Source: Acidobacteriota bacterium
Lineage (GTDB): Bacteria; Acidobacteriota; Terriglobia; Terriglobales; Acidobacteriaceae
Reading direction: 5' to 3'
DNA: 64,000 bases
Assembly: GCA_018268855.1 (NCBI GenBank)
Contig: JAFDVR010000006.1
Span: 62,001 to 126,000 of the forward strand
Each line of letters begins with the position of its first letter. Within the stretch, counting starts at the first letter, position 1. A program made the translations under genes and the position numbers. A model generated the notes under the pieces. That model saw only the letters and a program-made list of their open reading frames with translations, did no database searches and was not told where the DNA came from. Positions 43,080-53,874 of this stretch are shown here, piece after piece.

Positions 43080-43370
43080 ATGCCTGCCAGCACTACTGCC
43101 AACGACCTGATCGGCTATATTGCCGCTACCTGCACGACGATTTCGTTTCTGCCGCAACTATTGCGCGTAATTCGGCTGCGGTCGGCGCGCGATATTTCGT
43201 ACAGCATGTTTGCGCTGTTCTCGTTCGGCACCACGTTCTGGTTTATCTATGGTCTGCGGACGCACTCTGGGCCGGTGACTGCGGCGAACTTTGTCACGCT
43301 GGTGCTGTCGATCAGCATTTTGGTGATGAAGATCAAGTATGACCGGCGACCTGAGAATCCGCTGCCCTAA
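43080..43370 (+). CDS. SemiSWEET (MtN3-type) sugar transporter
   Basis: This 96-residue protein has three membrane helices (about 8-27, 40-58 and 65-83), the triple-helix bundle of bacterial SemiSWEETs, which work as dimers. Conserved features are IAATCTTISFLPQLLRVI, with its PQ motif, and the following R-S-A-R-D-I-S-Y-S-M-F. These proteins move small sugars down their gradient. The start ATG at 43080 is preceded by GGGGT. The stop is back-to-back with the convergent glycoside hydrolase gene. Confidence 0.92.
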   Translation: MPASTTANDLIGYIAATCTTISFLPQLLRVIRLRSARDISYSMFALFSFGTTFWFIYGLRTHSGPVTAANFVTLVLSISILVMKIKYDRRPENPLP

Positions 43371-44498
43371 TTATTTCGGCTGCGGCTGGACGTAGTTGCG
43401 ATAGTTTGCCGGGAGCGGCTTCTCTTTCAGGGTGAGCGTGGGATCGTCTGCAACCGCGCGCGCATCTTTCAACTTCCACACAGAGCCGTCGGGCCAGAAG
43501 ATGCCGCTCACTGTGCCCTTTCTGCGTTGCGGGACGAGGTAGGAGGGCTTGACCATGAGCGACCAGAAGAAGTTGCCGATGGGGTATTTGTGCACGGTTG
43601 CGGCCATGGAAGCGTAATCGATGTCTAGCTCTTCCTTCGTTAGCTTCTGGTCGCCCCAACCGGAACCGCTGGGCCGGACGCGTTGCCACTCCGTAAGCCA
43701 TACAGGAAGATTGTGCTTCTTGCCGAAGGCGAGCGCTTCTTCGATCTGTTTCTGCAACTGCTGCGTGGATTTTGGGAAGTTGTTGTGGATCTCAACGATG
43801 TCGAGGCCATAGGGGACGAACTGTTGGGCGATGTCGAGGTGGTCGGTGCCCATGGTGAGCGGCACGGTGCCCTGCAGGGATTTAGCCGCCTGCAGCATGG
43901 CTTGCGCGAAGGGCACGGTGTTCGGCTTGCCGCCTCTGCCGGGATTCGGCTCGTTCATGATCTCGATGGCGAGGAGGCGCGGGTCGCTCCTGTAGTTCTG
44001 CATGAACCACCGCACGAAGGCGCGCGGCTGGCCCCACTTGGATTTGTCGGTGGAGATTTCTACAGCGGGTGAAACGATAGCGAAGCCCATAGCTGGACCG
44101 GTGGCCGAGAGGTTTTCTGGCGTGCCCGCTACGCCGTCGTTTTCGAAGAGCGAGACGAGAATGCGGATGTGTGCTTCGTTTGCTGCGTGGAGAAGCTGGT
44201 CGAACTCGTGTTTGAATTTCGCCGGTTCCTTCTGCCAAAACTCATAGCTCGCCCAGAGACGCAGCGCGTTGACGTGCAGTTTCTGCGCGTAGCCGAAGTC
44301 GCGTCGTGTTTCTGCAAGGCTGAAGTTCTTCCACATCTGCGGAGCGTTCCAGGCATTGATGGGGACGTACACCGCACCGTGGATGGTGGATGGGTCAGTG
44401 TGCTGGATGGCGGGTTTGGTATCTGCGGCGAAGGAGTGGATGGACGAAGTGGTTATCGCCAAGGTGAGTAGTACCGCACGCAATCCTGTCATTCGCAT
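43371..44498 (-). CDS. secreted GH5-like glycoside hydrolase
   Basis: This protein is about 375 residues from the ATG at 44498 (MRMTGLRAV); a second Met follows two codons later. The signal peptide ends near SSIHSFA. The mature part is a TIM barrel of the cellulase clan. The acid/base Glu is in AIEIMNEPNPG near residue 190, and the nucleophile Glu is in PVWLTEWQR near 280. Family GH5 and related mannanases and glucanases share these sites, so the substrate is a beta-linked polysaccharide, not further defined. It fits the plant-matter lifestyle of soil acidobacteria. A second in-frame Met further upstream lacks a signal pattern. Confidence 0.85.
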   Translation of the reverse strand: MRMTGLRAVLLTLAITTSSIHSFAADTKPAIQHTDPSTIHGAVYVPINAWNAPQMWKNFSLAETRRDFGYAQKLHVNALRLWASYEFWQKEPAKFKHEFDQLLHAANEAHIRILVSLFENDGVAGTPENLSATGPAMGFAIVSPAVEISTDKSKWGQPRAFVRWFMQNYRSDPRLLAIEIMNEPNPGRGGKPNTVPFAQAMLQAAKSLQGTVPLTMGTDHLDIAQQFVPYGLDIVEIHNNFPKSTQQLQKQIEEALAFGKKHNLPVWLTEWQRVRPSGSGWGDQKLTKEELDIDYASMAATVHKYPIGNFFWSLMVKPSYLVPQRRKGTVSGIFWPDGSVWKLKDARAVADDPTLTLKEKPLPANYRNYVQPQPK

Positions 44499-44584
44499 CC
44501 ACGCTTCGGCCGCTTGATGCGGCAATCCGTTTTATCTGCGGATGGAGGTGGATGGCAACCTGAGGGTCGCGCTTCGCGCGATAA

Positions 44585-44619
44585 CCCACCCTTCGCGATA
44601 AACCCGCGAAAGGATGGGG
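44585..44619. repeat. second copy of the CCCACCCTT hairpin repeat
   Basis: CCCACCCTTCGCG pairs with CGCGAAAGGATGGGG with imperfections. The surrounding bases (GCGATAAACCCGCG, GGGGCACCC) parallel those at 27015-27047. It lies between the aminopeptidase stop and the glycoside hydrolase start. Confidence 0.6.
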
Positions 44620-44647
44620 CACCCGGATTATTGCCCGCGTTACGCGC

Positions 44648-45922
44648 TTATGCCCACTCGCCGTTGCGCATGAGCGGCTCGGCTTTACCTTGTGCGTCAA
44701 TGCCGTCCACGTTCATTTCGCCGGAGCCGATCATCCAGTCCACGTGAATGAGCGAGCTGTTTGCTCCCTTGGCGTTCAGCGCTTCTTCGCTCATGGATTC
44801 TCCGTCGATGAGACAAGTGGCGTAGGCCTGGCCGAGTGCGATGTGCGATGCGGCGTTCTCGTCGAAGAGCGTGTTCCAGAAGAGCAGGCCGCTCTGCGCG
44901 ATAGGCGAGGAGTGCGGCACGAGCGCCACTTCGCCGAGGCGGGCCGCGCCTTCGTCGACAGCGATGAGCTTGCGGAGAGCTTCCTGCCCGGCGCTCGCAT
45001 TGGCTTCTACGATGCGGCCGTTTTCGAAGCGGCACTCGATGTTCTCGATCAGCGTGCCCTGGTGCGAGAGCGGCTTGGAGGCGCGCACGCGGCCGTTCAC
45101 GCGGTCTTTGTGCGGCGTGGTAAAGCACTCTTCGGTGGGGATGTTGGCATTGCAGTAGACACCGTTGCCGCAGACTCCTCCGCCGCCGGCCCAGAGATGA
45201 TCGTCGGCGAGACCAACGGTCAGATCGGTGCTGCCGTCATTGGAGAAGAAACGCAGCGAGTGATAGCGCTTATTGTTGAGGTACTCAACACGCTTCTGGA
45301 TGTTGGCACCGTGATCTTTCCAGTCCTGCACTGGATCGTCGCCGTCGATGCGCGATGCTTTGAAGATGGCTTCCCAAAGCTGGGAGACGGCTTGTTCTTC
45401 CGGTAGATCAGGGAAGACGAGTTTTGCCCATGACGGCGTTGCTCCAGCGACGATGCTCCAGTTGATGGCGTGGCGCGTGACGAGATCCATCGCGGGCTTG
45501 GAGGCCTTGCTGCCTGCTACGTTTGCGCGTGAGATCTTGGACGGGTCCTGACCTTTGAGCAGCGCCGGATTTGCGCCGGTGATACCGAGGCGTGCAGCGT
45601 TGGAGCGGAAAGCCTGTGCGATGCCGTCGGCCATCCACTGCGCGGTGAAGTCGAACGCAGCGTCAGGAGCGTACTTGTAGCGCGCGAGCGTGGTTTCGTC
45701 GTCGGCATAAAGCGTGGTGACGAGGTAGGCGCCAGCCTTGTATGCCTGCTCCGCGATTCTGCGCACGAGCGGTAGGTGGTCGAGCGAGGCGGAGAGGACA
45801 ATCTCCTGCCCCTCCTGCAGATTGAGGCCAACGCGAACAGCGACCAGCGCGAGGCGGTCGAGCTTTTCATCAAAGGAGAGTGCGGCGAAGGGCTTGGCGA
45901 CGACGGGTGCGACAGTGCTCAT
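44648..45922 (-). CDS. M29-family metallo-aminopeptidase (AmpS/AmpT type)
   Basis: This 424-residue cytoplasmic aminopeptidase resembles the thermophilic M29 enzymes. Conserved elements are the N-terminal domain (LVAVRVGLNLQEGQEIVLSA) and, toward the C-terminus, the metal-ligand stretches ENIECRFENG, HIALGQAY and SSLIHVDWMIGS, which provide Glu, His and Asp for a two-metal site. It removes N-terminal residues from peptides. It lies 50 bases after dapB in the same direction and could be read with the lysine-branch operon. Its length is normal for the family. Confidence 0.93.
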   Translation of the reverse strand: MSTVAPVVAKPFAALSFDEKLDRLALVAVRVGLNLQEGQEIVLSASLDHLPLVRRIAEQAYKAGAYLVTTLYADDETTLARYKYAPDAAFDFTAQWMADGIAQAFRSNAARLGITGANPALLKGQDPSKISRANVAGSKASKPAMDLVTRHAINWSIVAGATPSWAKLVFPDLPEEQAVSQLWEAIFKASRIDGDDPVQDWKDHGANIQKRVEYLNNKRYHSLRFFSNDGSTDLTVGLADDHLWAGGGGVCGNGVYCNANIPTEECFTTPHKDRVNGRVRASKPLSHQGTLIENIECRFENGRIVEANASAGQEALRKLIAVDEGAARLGEVALVPHSSPIAQSGLLFWNTLFDENAASHIALGQAYATCLIDGESMSEEALNAKGANSSLIHVDWMIGSGEMNVDGIDAQGKAEPLMRNGEWA

Positions 45923-45972
45923 GCTCCTAGGTTAGAAGCGTAAGGAGCGCCGCGCAACCGCTGGCCATTTTT

Positions 45973-46647
45973 CTACAGTTGCGTGAAGACATCGCGGAAG
46001 TCGTAGACTCCTGCTTTTTGCTTGGTGAGCCATTCGGCTGCGCGCACCGCACCTTCGGCGAATCCGCGGCGCGAGAAGGCTTCGTGCGTGAGCGTGATCT
46101 TGTCGGCTGCAGAAGTGGCTGTAAGGGTGTGAATGCCGGCGACATCGCCTTCGCGGTTCGCGGTGATCGGCACCTGTCCTGCCGCGGCGGCGGCCTGCTG
46201 CAGCGAGATGGCCGTGCCGGAGGGCGAGTCCAGCTTGGAGGTGTGGTGCGTCTCTTCGATGGCAAAGTTGTAACCGGGCAGCGACTCCGCCATCTGCTTT
46301 GCAAGTTGCAGCATCACCTGCACGCCGATGGAGTAGTTGGTCCCGTGAAGCAGCGATGCACCTTTGCGTTCGGCGAGGCCCTTCATGGATTCGAGATTGT
46401 CGTACCAGCCGGTCGTACCGACGACAACTTTTGCGCCGGTGGCAAGGCACGCGCGCAGGTTGGGCACGACGGCTTCCGGCGTGGTGAAATCGATGATGGC
46501 GTCGAAGGTGTTGATGAACGGAGCGGTGAGTGCCGCCGCGTTCGGGTTCTCCTTCGCGTCGAGTACGTGAACGCCATGATGACGCTCCGCCGCGACCTCT
46601 GCGACGAGCTTGCCTGTTTTGCCGTGTCCGAGAACGAGAATGCGCAT
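45973..46647 (-). CDS. dapB: 4-hydroxy-tetrahydrodipicolinate reductase
   Basis: This 224-residue NAD(P)H-dependent enzyme of the diaminopimelate/lysine pathway starts with the Rossmann motif MRILVLGHGKTGKLVA. The substrate-binding region has E-x-H-H-x-x-K-x-D-x-P-S-G-T-A (in EETHHTSKLDSPSGTA). It is shorter than the E. coli enzyme (273), mainly through loss of loop segments, as in other short DapB proteins. It belongs to the asd-lysC-small gene-dapB cluster, which supplies aspartate semialdehyde derivatives for cell-wall DAP. DapA is not in the window. Confidence 0.93.
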   Translation of the reverse strand: MRILVLGHGKTGKLVAEVAAERHHGVHVLDAKENPNAAALTAPFINTFDAIIDFTTPEAVVPNLRACLATGAKVVVGTTGWYDNLESMKGLAERKGASLLHGTNYSIGVQVMLQLAKQMAESLPGYNFAIEETHHTSKLDSPSGTAISLQQAAAAAGQVPITANREGDVAGIHTLTATSAADKITLTHEAFSRRGFAEGAVRAAEWLTKQKAGVYDFRDVFTQL

Positions 46648-46674
46648 TGAACTTCCTTTAATGACTGGCGAAGG

Positions 46675-46871
46675 CTAGACCTGAGAGCGGATAAATGCTG
46701 CGAACGAGATGAAGACGACTAGGAAAGCGGCCGCTACATAACGACATGGCATTGCATGCGCAAAGGCATATCTGCCAATCAAGGCAACAAGTAAAAGCGA
46801 GACGAGCATACCAGAGAGTACTCGCAAACGTCCTCTGCGTTTGCTCTCAGCCGGTATTTCGAGAGTCTCTC

Positions 46872-46875
<4 letters not shown>
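46675..46875 (-). CDS. small membrane protein in the lysine operon
   Basis: This 66-residue frame starts at GTG overlapping the lysC stop (GTGA), so it can be translationally coupled. It has two hydrophobic helices (about 22-41 and 46-63) and a basic N-terminus. No family is recognised. Its placement between lysC and dapB makes it plausible as a gene, but it is also short enough to be a chance frame; the overlap and the clean helices favour a real product. Function is unknown. Confidence 0.5.
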
Positions 46876-48304
<1,429 letters not shown>

Positions 48305-48308
<4 letters not shown>

Positions 48309-49399
48309 GCCGTTACTGCCTCCTGCACATTCTTCTTCAACGAGGGCAGCTTCTGCATCTTCGCAAGCACCTCAGCATTCAAAACCGCAGCACCGGCCGC
48401 ACCACGAATCGTATTGTGCGACAGCAGCGTAAATTTCCAATCCAGCAGCGTGCATGGACGCAGGCGGCCAACCGTGGTGGACATGCCACGGCCGTTCATC
48501 AGGTCAAGGCGCGGCTGCGGACGGTCCACGGCATCGTTGAAGATGACCGGCTGCTCCGGCGCGGACGGCAGATGCTCCGCGCGCAGCGGATGGAACTCTT
48601 CCCATGCAGCGAGTATCTGCTCGCGCGTTGCCGGCGTCCGCAGCTTGATGCTGACGCTCTCGGTATGCCCGTCGATCACAGGCACGCGATTGCAGTGCGC
48701 CGTCATCCTGGCGTCGTACATCGCAATGCCGGAATCCTGCAAAGCGCCGAGCAGTTTGAAGCACTCCTCCTGCATCTTCTCTTCTTCATTCTTGATGAAC
48801 GGGACGACGTTGCCGAGGATGTCGAGCGACGGCACGCCGGGATAGCCTGCGCCAGAGATGGCCTGCATCGTCGTAACGAAAAAGCTCTCAATGCCGAAGC
48901 GGTCTGCCAGCGGCTTAAGTGCGAGCACGAGGCCGATGGCACTGCAGTTCGGATTCGTAACGATGTATCCCCCACTCGATTTGCGCGTAGCCTGCTCTTC
49001 CAGCAGCGGAAGATGCGCCGCGTTCACCTCGGGGATGACGAGCGGCACGTCCGGTGTCATGCGAAAGGCAGACGAGTTGGAAATGACCGCGCAGCCATAC
49101 TCGGCAAACTTGGGCTCCAGCTCGCGCGCAATGTCGGCGTCCAGCGCGGCAAAGATAATCTTCGGCACTTCGGTCCTGGATTCGGCGGGCGTGTTCGCCT
49201 CCACCGTCATAGCGGCAATGCGCGCGGGTAGCGGCGTGTCCAGCTTCCAGCGAACGGCTTCGCCATACTTTTTGCCCGCGGAGCGGTCGCTGGCGGCGAG
49301 CCAGGTAATCTCAAACCACGGGTGGTTTTCCAGCAACTGAATAAAGCGCTGACCGACGGTGCCGGTAGCACCGAGAATGCCTACTTTCCTTCTTTCCAT
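48305..49399 (-). CDS. asd: aspartate-semialdehyde dehydrogenase
   Basis: This 364-residue NADPH enzyme converts aspartyl phosphate to the semialdehyde. The Rossmann motif GILGATGTVGQRFI opens the protein. The catalytic Cys is in IVTNPNCSAIGL near residue 151. A His later (HTESVSIKL) acts as base. The closest pattern is the archaeal/fungal-type Asd, with HPWFEITWLAASDRSAGK after the first helix. It is the first gene of the operon and overlaps lysC by 4 nt, so both consecutive steps are made together. Confidence 0.95.
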
Positions 49400-49468
49400 C
49401 TGATCCGCTGCGCGCGGTTAGCTGCGCGACTCCTGTCTAAACGTGGTCTATACAGGATATCAGCGCGG

Positions 49469-49762
49469 CTAGTAATCGTCCCCTCGCCTTCGGCTAAGGC
49501 GATGTCCGCCGCCGGCGATGGCCAGAAGCATCACAATGGCGTGCAGCAGAAACCAGCCGGTAAGGCCCTGGTCCTGATAAATGAGAATGAGGATCAGGAT
49601 GCGCGGGACGATGATAGCGGCCAGCAGCGGCACCAGTCCGGTGAGTTGCAACTGGTGCTGCAGCCACATGACCAGCAGCGCGATGCGTGGGATAAACAGG
49701 CTGACCACCAGAAACCAGAACGGCAGCAGGTGGACCGGAAAGTTGATCGAAATCTGATGCAT
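49469..49762 (-). CDS. small hydrophobic membrane protein
   Basis: This 97-residue protein has about three membrane helices (LPFWFLVVSLFIPRIALLVMW, LVPLLAAIIVPRILILILIY, WFLLHAIVMLLAIAGGG) and a basic tail. It is coded upstream of asd in the same direction, about 69 bases apart. No family is recognised. The high Leu/Ile content and regular helices support a real membrane protein. Its function is unknown. Confidence 0.65.
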   Translation of the reverse strand: MHQISINFPVHLLPFWFLVVSLFIPRIALLVMWLQHQLQLTGLVPLLAAIIVPRILILILIYQDQGLTGWFLLHAIVMLLAIAGGGHRLSRRRGDDY

Positions 49763-49787
49763 GCGGCTTCTCCCAAATTAGAGATGC

Positions 49788-50558
49788 TTACCTGCGGTGG
49801 AAGGTGGTCGAATTTCCCTGATCGACTGAGGTTAACAGAATATTGTGAATGTTCACATGCAAAGGCCGTGTAACCGCGTAAAGAATTGCGTCGGCCACAT
49901 CTTCGGCAGAAAGCGGAGTGAGGCCCTCGTACACCTTTGCGGCACGTTCTTTATCGCCGCTGAAACGCACTTCGCTGAAAGCCGTGTGGACCATGCCGGG
50001 ATCGACGGACGTGATACGGACAGGGGTCCCGGTAGCGTCCAGTTTAAGCGCCTCGGTGATTGCCTTCTCTGCTGCCTTGGTGCCACAGTAGACGGCGCCA
50101 TTCGCATAGGGCCAATATCCTGCCGTGGAGCCGATGTTGACAATGTGTCCGCGGCCACGCTCCACCATCCCAGGCATAAACGCGCGCGTCATCCACAACA
50201 TGCCTTTGATATTAGTGTCGATCATCTCGTCCCAGTGCTCGGGATCGTCTCCCCATAGCTTCGCCAGACCACGCGCTTTACCAGCGTTATTGATGAGGAT
50301 GTCAACGTTCTTCCAATCGGCCGGCAGAGCCGCCAACGCGCGGTCGATCTCGTCTTTGCGCGATACATCGAGTGCGAAGCCGTAGGATGCTTCGGCTCCC
50401 CATGCTTTGCATTCATCGTCGCTGGGGAGTTTGGTGGCATCGCGTGAGCACATCAGTAAGCGCACGCCTTCGCGGGCCAGCGCTTCGGCGGTTGCCCGTC
50501 CAATGCCGGAGCTGGCGCCCGTTACAAATGCCGTCATGCCGCGCAGAGAGATGCCCAT
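49788..50558 (-). CDS. short-chain dehydrogenase/reductase (YdfG-like)
   Basis: This protein of about 256 residues starts at the ATG at 50558; a GTG at 50594 would add 12 residues. The NAD(P)-binding loop is TGASSGIG. The catalytic set is Ser in NIGSTAGYW and the Y-x-x-x-K in VYCGTK. The layout and end (PLHVNIHNILLTSVDQ) resemble YdfG/serine-dehydrogenase-like SDRs that act on 3-hydroxy acids. The substrate is not certain. It lies between the OmpA-family gene and the small membrane protein. Confidence 0.9.
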   Translation of the reverse strand: MGISLRGMTAFVTGASSGIGRATAEALAREGVRLLMCSRDATKLPSDDECKAWGAEASYGFALDVSRKDEIDRALAALPADWKNVDILINNAGKARGLAKLWGDDPEHWDEMIDTNIKGMLWMTRAFMPGMVERGRGHIVNIGSTAGYWPYANGAVYCGTKAAEKAITEALKLDATGTPVRITSVDPGMVHTAFSEVRFSGDKERAAKVYEGLTPLSAEDVADAILYAVTRPLHVNIHNILLTSVDQGNSTTFHRR

Positions 50559-50615
50559 CGTCCCAAATACCTCGTCTTTGATTTCAACACACACGCAACT
50601 TCGTTACACAAACAA

Positions 50616-50645
50616 CAGGGCCGCTCCATGGGAGGAGCGGCCCTG
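50616..50645 (-). terminator. hairpin terminator after the OmpA-family gene
   Basis: CAGGGCCGCTCC pairs with GGAGCGGCCCTG (12 bp, 6-nt loop) 23 bases after the OmpA-family stop. The downstream minus-strand sequence is TTGTTTGTG, a weak T-run. Confidence 0.75.
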
Positions 50646-50667
50646 CTGGGTTGTCAGAGGGAAGGAA

Positions 50668-52227
50668 CTACTGCACGGCAGGAGCCTGTTGTGTATATCC
50701 AATGGAAGGACCGGAAACAATCATCTCCACGCGACGGTTCTGCTGGCGTCCCGCAGCGGTTCCATTGTCGGCCACCGGATTGGATTTGCCGTAGCCCGCA
50801 CTGGAAAGGTTTTGCGGATTCATGCCCTGCGAGATGAGGAAGTCCTTCACCGTGTTGGCGCGGTTCTCACTTAGCTTCTGGTTGTATTCATCGCTGCCGA
50901 CAGAGTCCGTGTAGCCTTCCACCTGCAGTTTCAGGTCGGGATGCGAAGCGATGATGACGGCAACCTTTGCCAACGCCAGCTTCGTATTCGGTTTGAGCGT
51001 GTACTTGCCCGTGTCAAAGAGCACATCAGTCAGATTCACCATCAGGCCACGCGGCGTTTCCGTGGTTACCAGGATGGCATTCAACTGCGCACGCAACTTT
51101 TCACGCATCTCGCGAATGCGACGAGCGGCTTCGGTTTGTGCATTGACGGCGTCCTGCTCTGCCTTGGCACGTAAAGCGTCGGCTTCAGCCCGAGCGCGAT
51201 CGGCTTCAGCACGGGCCTCAGCAGCACGTTGCGCTTCTGCCTGCGAAGCTGCTGCGGCCGCAGCAGACTGCGCCGCCTGCTGTTCGGCTGCACGGCGAGC
51301 ATCCACCTCGGCCTGACGCTCCTCCGCCACCTTGCGGCGCAAGGTTGCGATACGTGCGTCCTCTGCTGCCTGTACCGCTGCGCGCGCAAACGTAATCTCC
51401 AGTTTGCGATCAGGATGTTTGGAGGCATCGATATCGTCAGCATTCTGCACGTTGGTCTTCACCTTGGCCATGATGTCCGGAGCGTACTTGTCGGCCCCTG
51501 CCATCTGCGCAATGCGCATTGCGTTGTGCGCTTCATACAGTTCCAGAGGTGATTTTTCATTACGCGTGATTGGGTCCATCACAGTGTGCTGGCCTTCGGT
51601 ACGCGAGTATGCCCCCCTCGGAAGAAGGGAATACTTGGCATGCACCTTCTCCAGTACACCCTGCGTTTTATCTGGAAGGATCTGGTTCTCCAGAACGACC
51701 ACATTGCTGGGCACCTTCACGGCAAAGTAAGGCTCCGCAGTCACAATCATGCCGAAGGACTGCAAGGATGTAGTGACCTTGATGTTCAGGTCGTCTCCAG
51801 ATGGCAGTACTTCGCCAAGATTCTGCGGTGTTCCTTCGGGCGTGATGGCCCACAGCACGTAGGTCAGATACTCCGGACCGAAAGAGTTTGCGGGAGGCAG
51901 ATTATCGAAGTGCGCTTCAATATCGATACGGCCCTTTTCGCTGTTGACCTTCGCTTGACCTTTGCCGCGCGGCAGCAGTGTTGTGCCGGCAAATGCAATT
52001 TTTGTTGAACCGCTGCGATGAAAATAGTTCACAGCATCAAGATTTCGTTGCACCACCATAACGCGATACAGCGGAACCCCGTTCAGTTCCCCAACCGGAT
52101 GACCGCCGTTCTGGATACCTGTGGATGTCTGAGGATCTGCGGTCGGGTTTGGCTCCTGTGCTACCGCAGTACCAAGCAGCATGGTGCCGAGTGCCAAGGC
52201 GGCAACTCCAAAACGTGCCATATTCAT
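50668..52227 (-). CDS. OmpA-family outer-membrane/periplasmic protein
   Basis: This protein is about 519 residues from the ATG at 52227, preceded by GAAGGAGAG. A signal peptide (GVAALALGTMLLGTAVAQ) is followed by a strand-rich N-terminal half. An Ala/Glu/Arg-rich coiled coil spans about residues 280-390. The C-terminal OmpA domain has DVLFDTGKYTL, then LSENRANTVKDFLI and AGRQQNRRVEMIV, the peptidoglycan-binding signature. It likely tethers the envelope to the cell wall through the coiled-coil spacer. A strong terminator follows. No two-gene partner is seen. Confidence 0.93.
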   Translation of the reverse strand: MNMARFGVAALALGTMLLGTAVAQEPNPTADPQTSTGIQNGGHPVGELNGVPLYRVMVVQRNLDAVNYFHRSGSTKIAFAGTTLLPRGKGQAKVNSEKGRIDIEAHFDNLPPANSFGPEYLTYVLWAITPEGTPQNLGEVLPSGDDLNIKVTTSLQSFGMIVTAEPYFAVKVPSNVVVLENQILPDKTQGVLEKVHAKYSLLPRGAYSRTEGQHTVMDPITRNEKSPLELYEAHNAMRIAQMAGADKYAPDIMAKVKTNVQNADDIDASKHPDRKLEITFARAAVQAAEDARIATLRRKVAEERQAEVDARRAAEQQAAQSAAAAAASQAEAQRAAEARAEADRARAEADALRAKAEQDAVNAQTEAARRIREMREKLRAQLNAILVTTETPRGLMVNLTDVLFDTGKYTLKPNTKLALAKVAVIIASHPDLKLQVEGYTDSVGSDEYNQKLSENRANTVKDFLISQGMNPQNLSSAGYGKSNPVADNGTAAGRQQNRRVEMIVSGPSIGYTQQAPAVQ

Positions 52228-52382
52228 TGTTCTCTCCTTCGCATACGGCTGCGCACGAGTATGCACATGCAGCCGCGCGTTCAGAGAGATGGATGCCCTT
52301 GTTTTAGGTCAAGTGGCCTTGAAAAAGGCGGGATAATTTCGCGCCTCGCAGACATCCCGCTTTATCATGCGGGCATCGCACG

Positions 52383-53099
52383 CTACTCTTGCGCGATCAG
52401 TTTGTGAGAGATAGCAAATAACGCCAACTCAAGCCGGGTGGATACCCCTGTTTTATCAAAGATGTTGGAAAGATGGCGCTTCACCGTCTCTTCACTGATG
52501 GTGTACTGCTTGGCGATGTCCTTATTCGAGCAGCCTTCCACGATGGCCGAGACCACTTCCATCTCACGTGGAGTAAGTCCGAAGGTCTTGCGCTCAGGAA
52601 CAGCAGCGGCTTTCTGCATCAACTCATGCAAAGCCATCACCAAGTTCGCCACGCGCTCGCCGCCAATCCAATAATCTCCGCTTGCAACGGCGCGGATGGA
52701 CTCGCCAAGATCACCGGCAACCGAATCCTTCAGCACAATGCCGCGGGCGCCAATCTGCAGAGCTTCAATGATCTGCTGCGTAGAAATGGTGGAGGTCAAC
52801 AGGATGATCTTTACGCGAGGAGAGCGAGACATAATGGCCCGCATCGCTTCCAGTCCTGGAAGTCGCGGCATCTGCAGATCGAGCAGAAGAATGTCTGGCT
52901 CATAATCCAGGACCTGCGTAATAGCCACATCGCCATCTTCCGCTTCGGCGACCACTTCAAAGCCGGGGTCTGCTGTCAGCATGTTACGAACGCCAAAACG
53001 CACGACAGGGTGGTCGTCTGCAACTACCAAGCGGATGGCCGGTTTGTCCGCAGGCGTTGCGGGTTTCTTGACTGCCTTTACCGTTTCTTTTACCGGCAT
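52383..53099 (-). CDS. NarL/FixJ-type response regulator
   Basis: This 238-residue two-component regulator has a receiver domain (about 22-140) with the acidic pair in VVADDHPVV, the phosphorylatable Asp in ILLLDLQMP and the Lys in VLKDS. The LuxR-type helix-turn-helix (about 170-235) has LTPREMEVVSAIVEGCSNKDIAKQYTISEETVKRHL. The N-terminus carries a 20-residue Lys/Ala/Pro extension. The next gene upstream encodes a receiver-Hpt protein 23 bases away. No histidine kinase lies close by, so this is one half of a phosphorelay. Confidence 0.95.
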   Translation of the reverse strand: MPVKETVKAVKKPATPADKPAIRLVVADDHPVVRFGVRNMLTADPGFEVVAEAEDGDVAITQVLDYEPDILLLDLQMPRLPGLEAMRAIMSRSPRVKIILLTSTISTQQIIEALQIGARGIVLKDSVAGDLGESIRAVASGDYWIGGERVANLVMALHELMQKAAAVPERKTFGLTPREMEVVSAIVEGCSNKDIAKQYTISEETVKRHLSNIFDKTGVSTRLELALFAISHKLIAQE

Positions 53100-53122
53100 T
53101 TGTTTAGATCTCCCATCAGGTC

Positions 53123-53824
53123 TCAGGATGAGCGGCTTCGCTCTGCAAGGATACTGCGAAGACGGGCAATCGCCTCCACAATTTCTTCGATGGCGGCTCT
53201 CGTATCTAACGAGGTACCAACACCTTCCAGCGTGGACGCTAAAGACTGTAGACGAAGGGCACCAATCATGGCTGCACTTCCCTTCAGAGCATGTGCCTGG
53301 GCCCGCAGTTCAGCGTCCTGCCCTTTTTCTGCAAACATATACAGCTTCTTCACACGCGCATCGGCATCCGCTAAAGCAAATTCATAAAGCGATGCAATCT
53401 GGTCCGGACGCATACTTGCCGCCAATTTCGCGTAGGTAGCTTCCGACAAAGCAGGCTTGTCCGCCTGACCTGCCATTCTCTGCGAATGACCGCTCAGGAC
53501 ACCACGCACTGCCTCCGCATCCACTGGCTTTTGCAAAAGTGCATCGTACTCAGGTACTTCGTTCTTAATAGTCGCAGTCATGGCAAGAAGACTTGCATGC
53601 GGACCGCACGCTTCACGCAATGCCACAGCCAGGTCTTGTCCGCAGATTCCGGGCATTTGCAGATCGGCCAGTACGACATGCGGTTCAAGCCCTTCCTTCA
53701 CCATTTGCAGCGCGGCTGCACCGTTCTCAGCTTCTACTACATGCCAGCCGTCCTGCTGAAGCAGCAGCATAAGCATAGACCTCGTTAGTTCATCGTCGTC
53801 GATCAGCAATAACGTTTGACTCAT
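53123..53824 (-). CDS. receiver-Hpt phosphorelay protein
   Basis: This protein of about 233 residues starts at the ATG at 53824. The receiver (about 1-120) has LLLIDDDELTRS, the Asp in VVLADLQMPG and the Lys in LLQKPVD. The C-terminal Hpt domain (about 145-230) carries A-H-A-L-K-G-S, where the His accepts phosphate. Such proteins pass phosphate between a hybrid kinase and a final regulator. The NarL-type gene 23 bases downstream is the likely end target. The frame reads upstream to 53947 but lacks a good start there. Confidence 0.9.
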   Translation of the reverse strand: MSQTLLLIDDDELTRSMLMLLLQQDGWHVVEAENGAAALQMVKEGLEPHVVLADLQMPGICGQDLAVALREACGPHASLLAMTATIKNEVPEYDALLQKPVDAEAVRGVLSGHSQRMAGQADKPALSEATYAKLAASMRPDQIASLYEFALADADARVKKLYMFAEKGQDAELRAQAHALKGSAAMIGALRLQSLASTLEGVGTSLDTRAAIEEIVEAIARLRSILAERSRSS

Positions 53825-53874
53825 CGGCACCACTCTACACTGCTCATCGTTACAATCGCTCTCGTAACCTGCAT

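Noticed and set aside
44690..45406. A 238-codon plus-strand frame opposite the aminopeptidase
   Set aside because: It is antisense to a conserved M29 enzyme and is a product of GC-rich codon usage.
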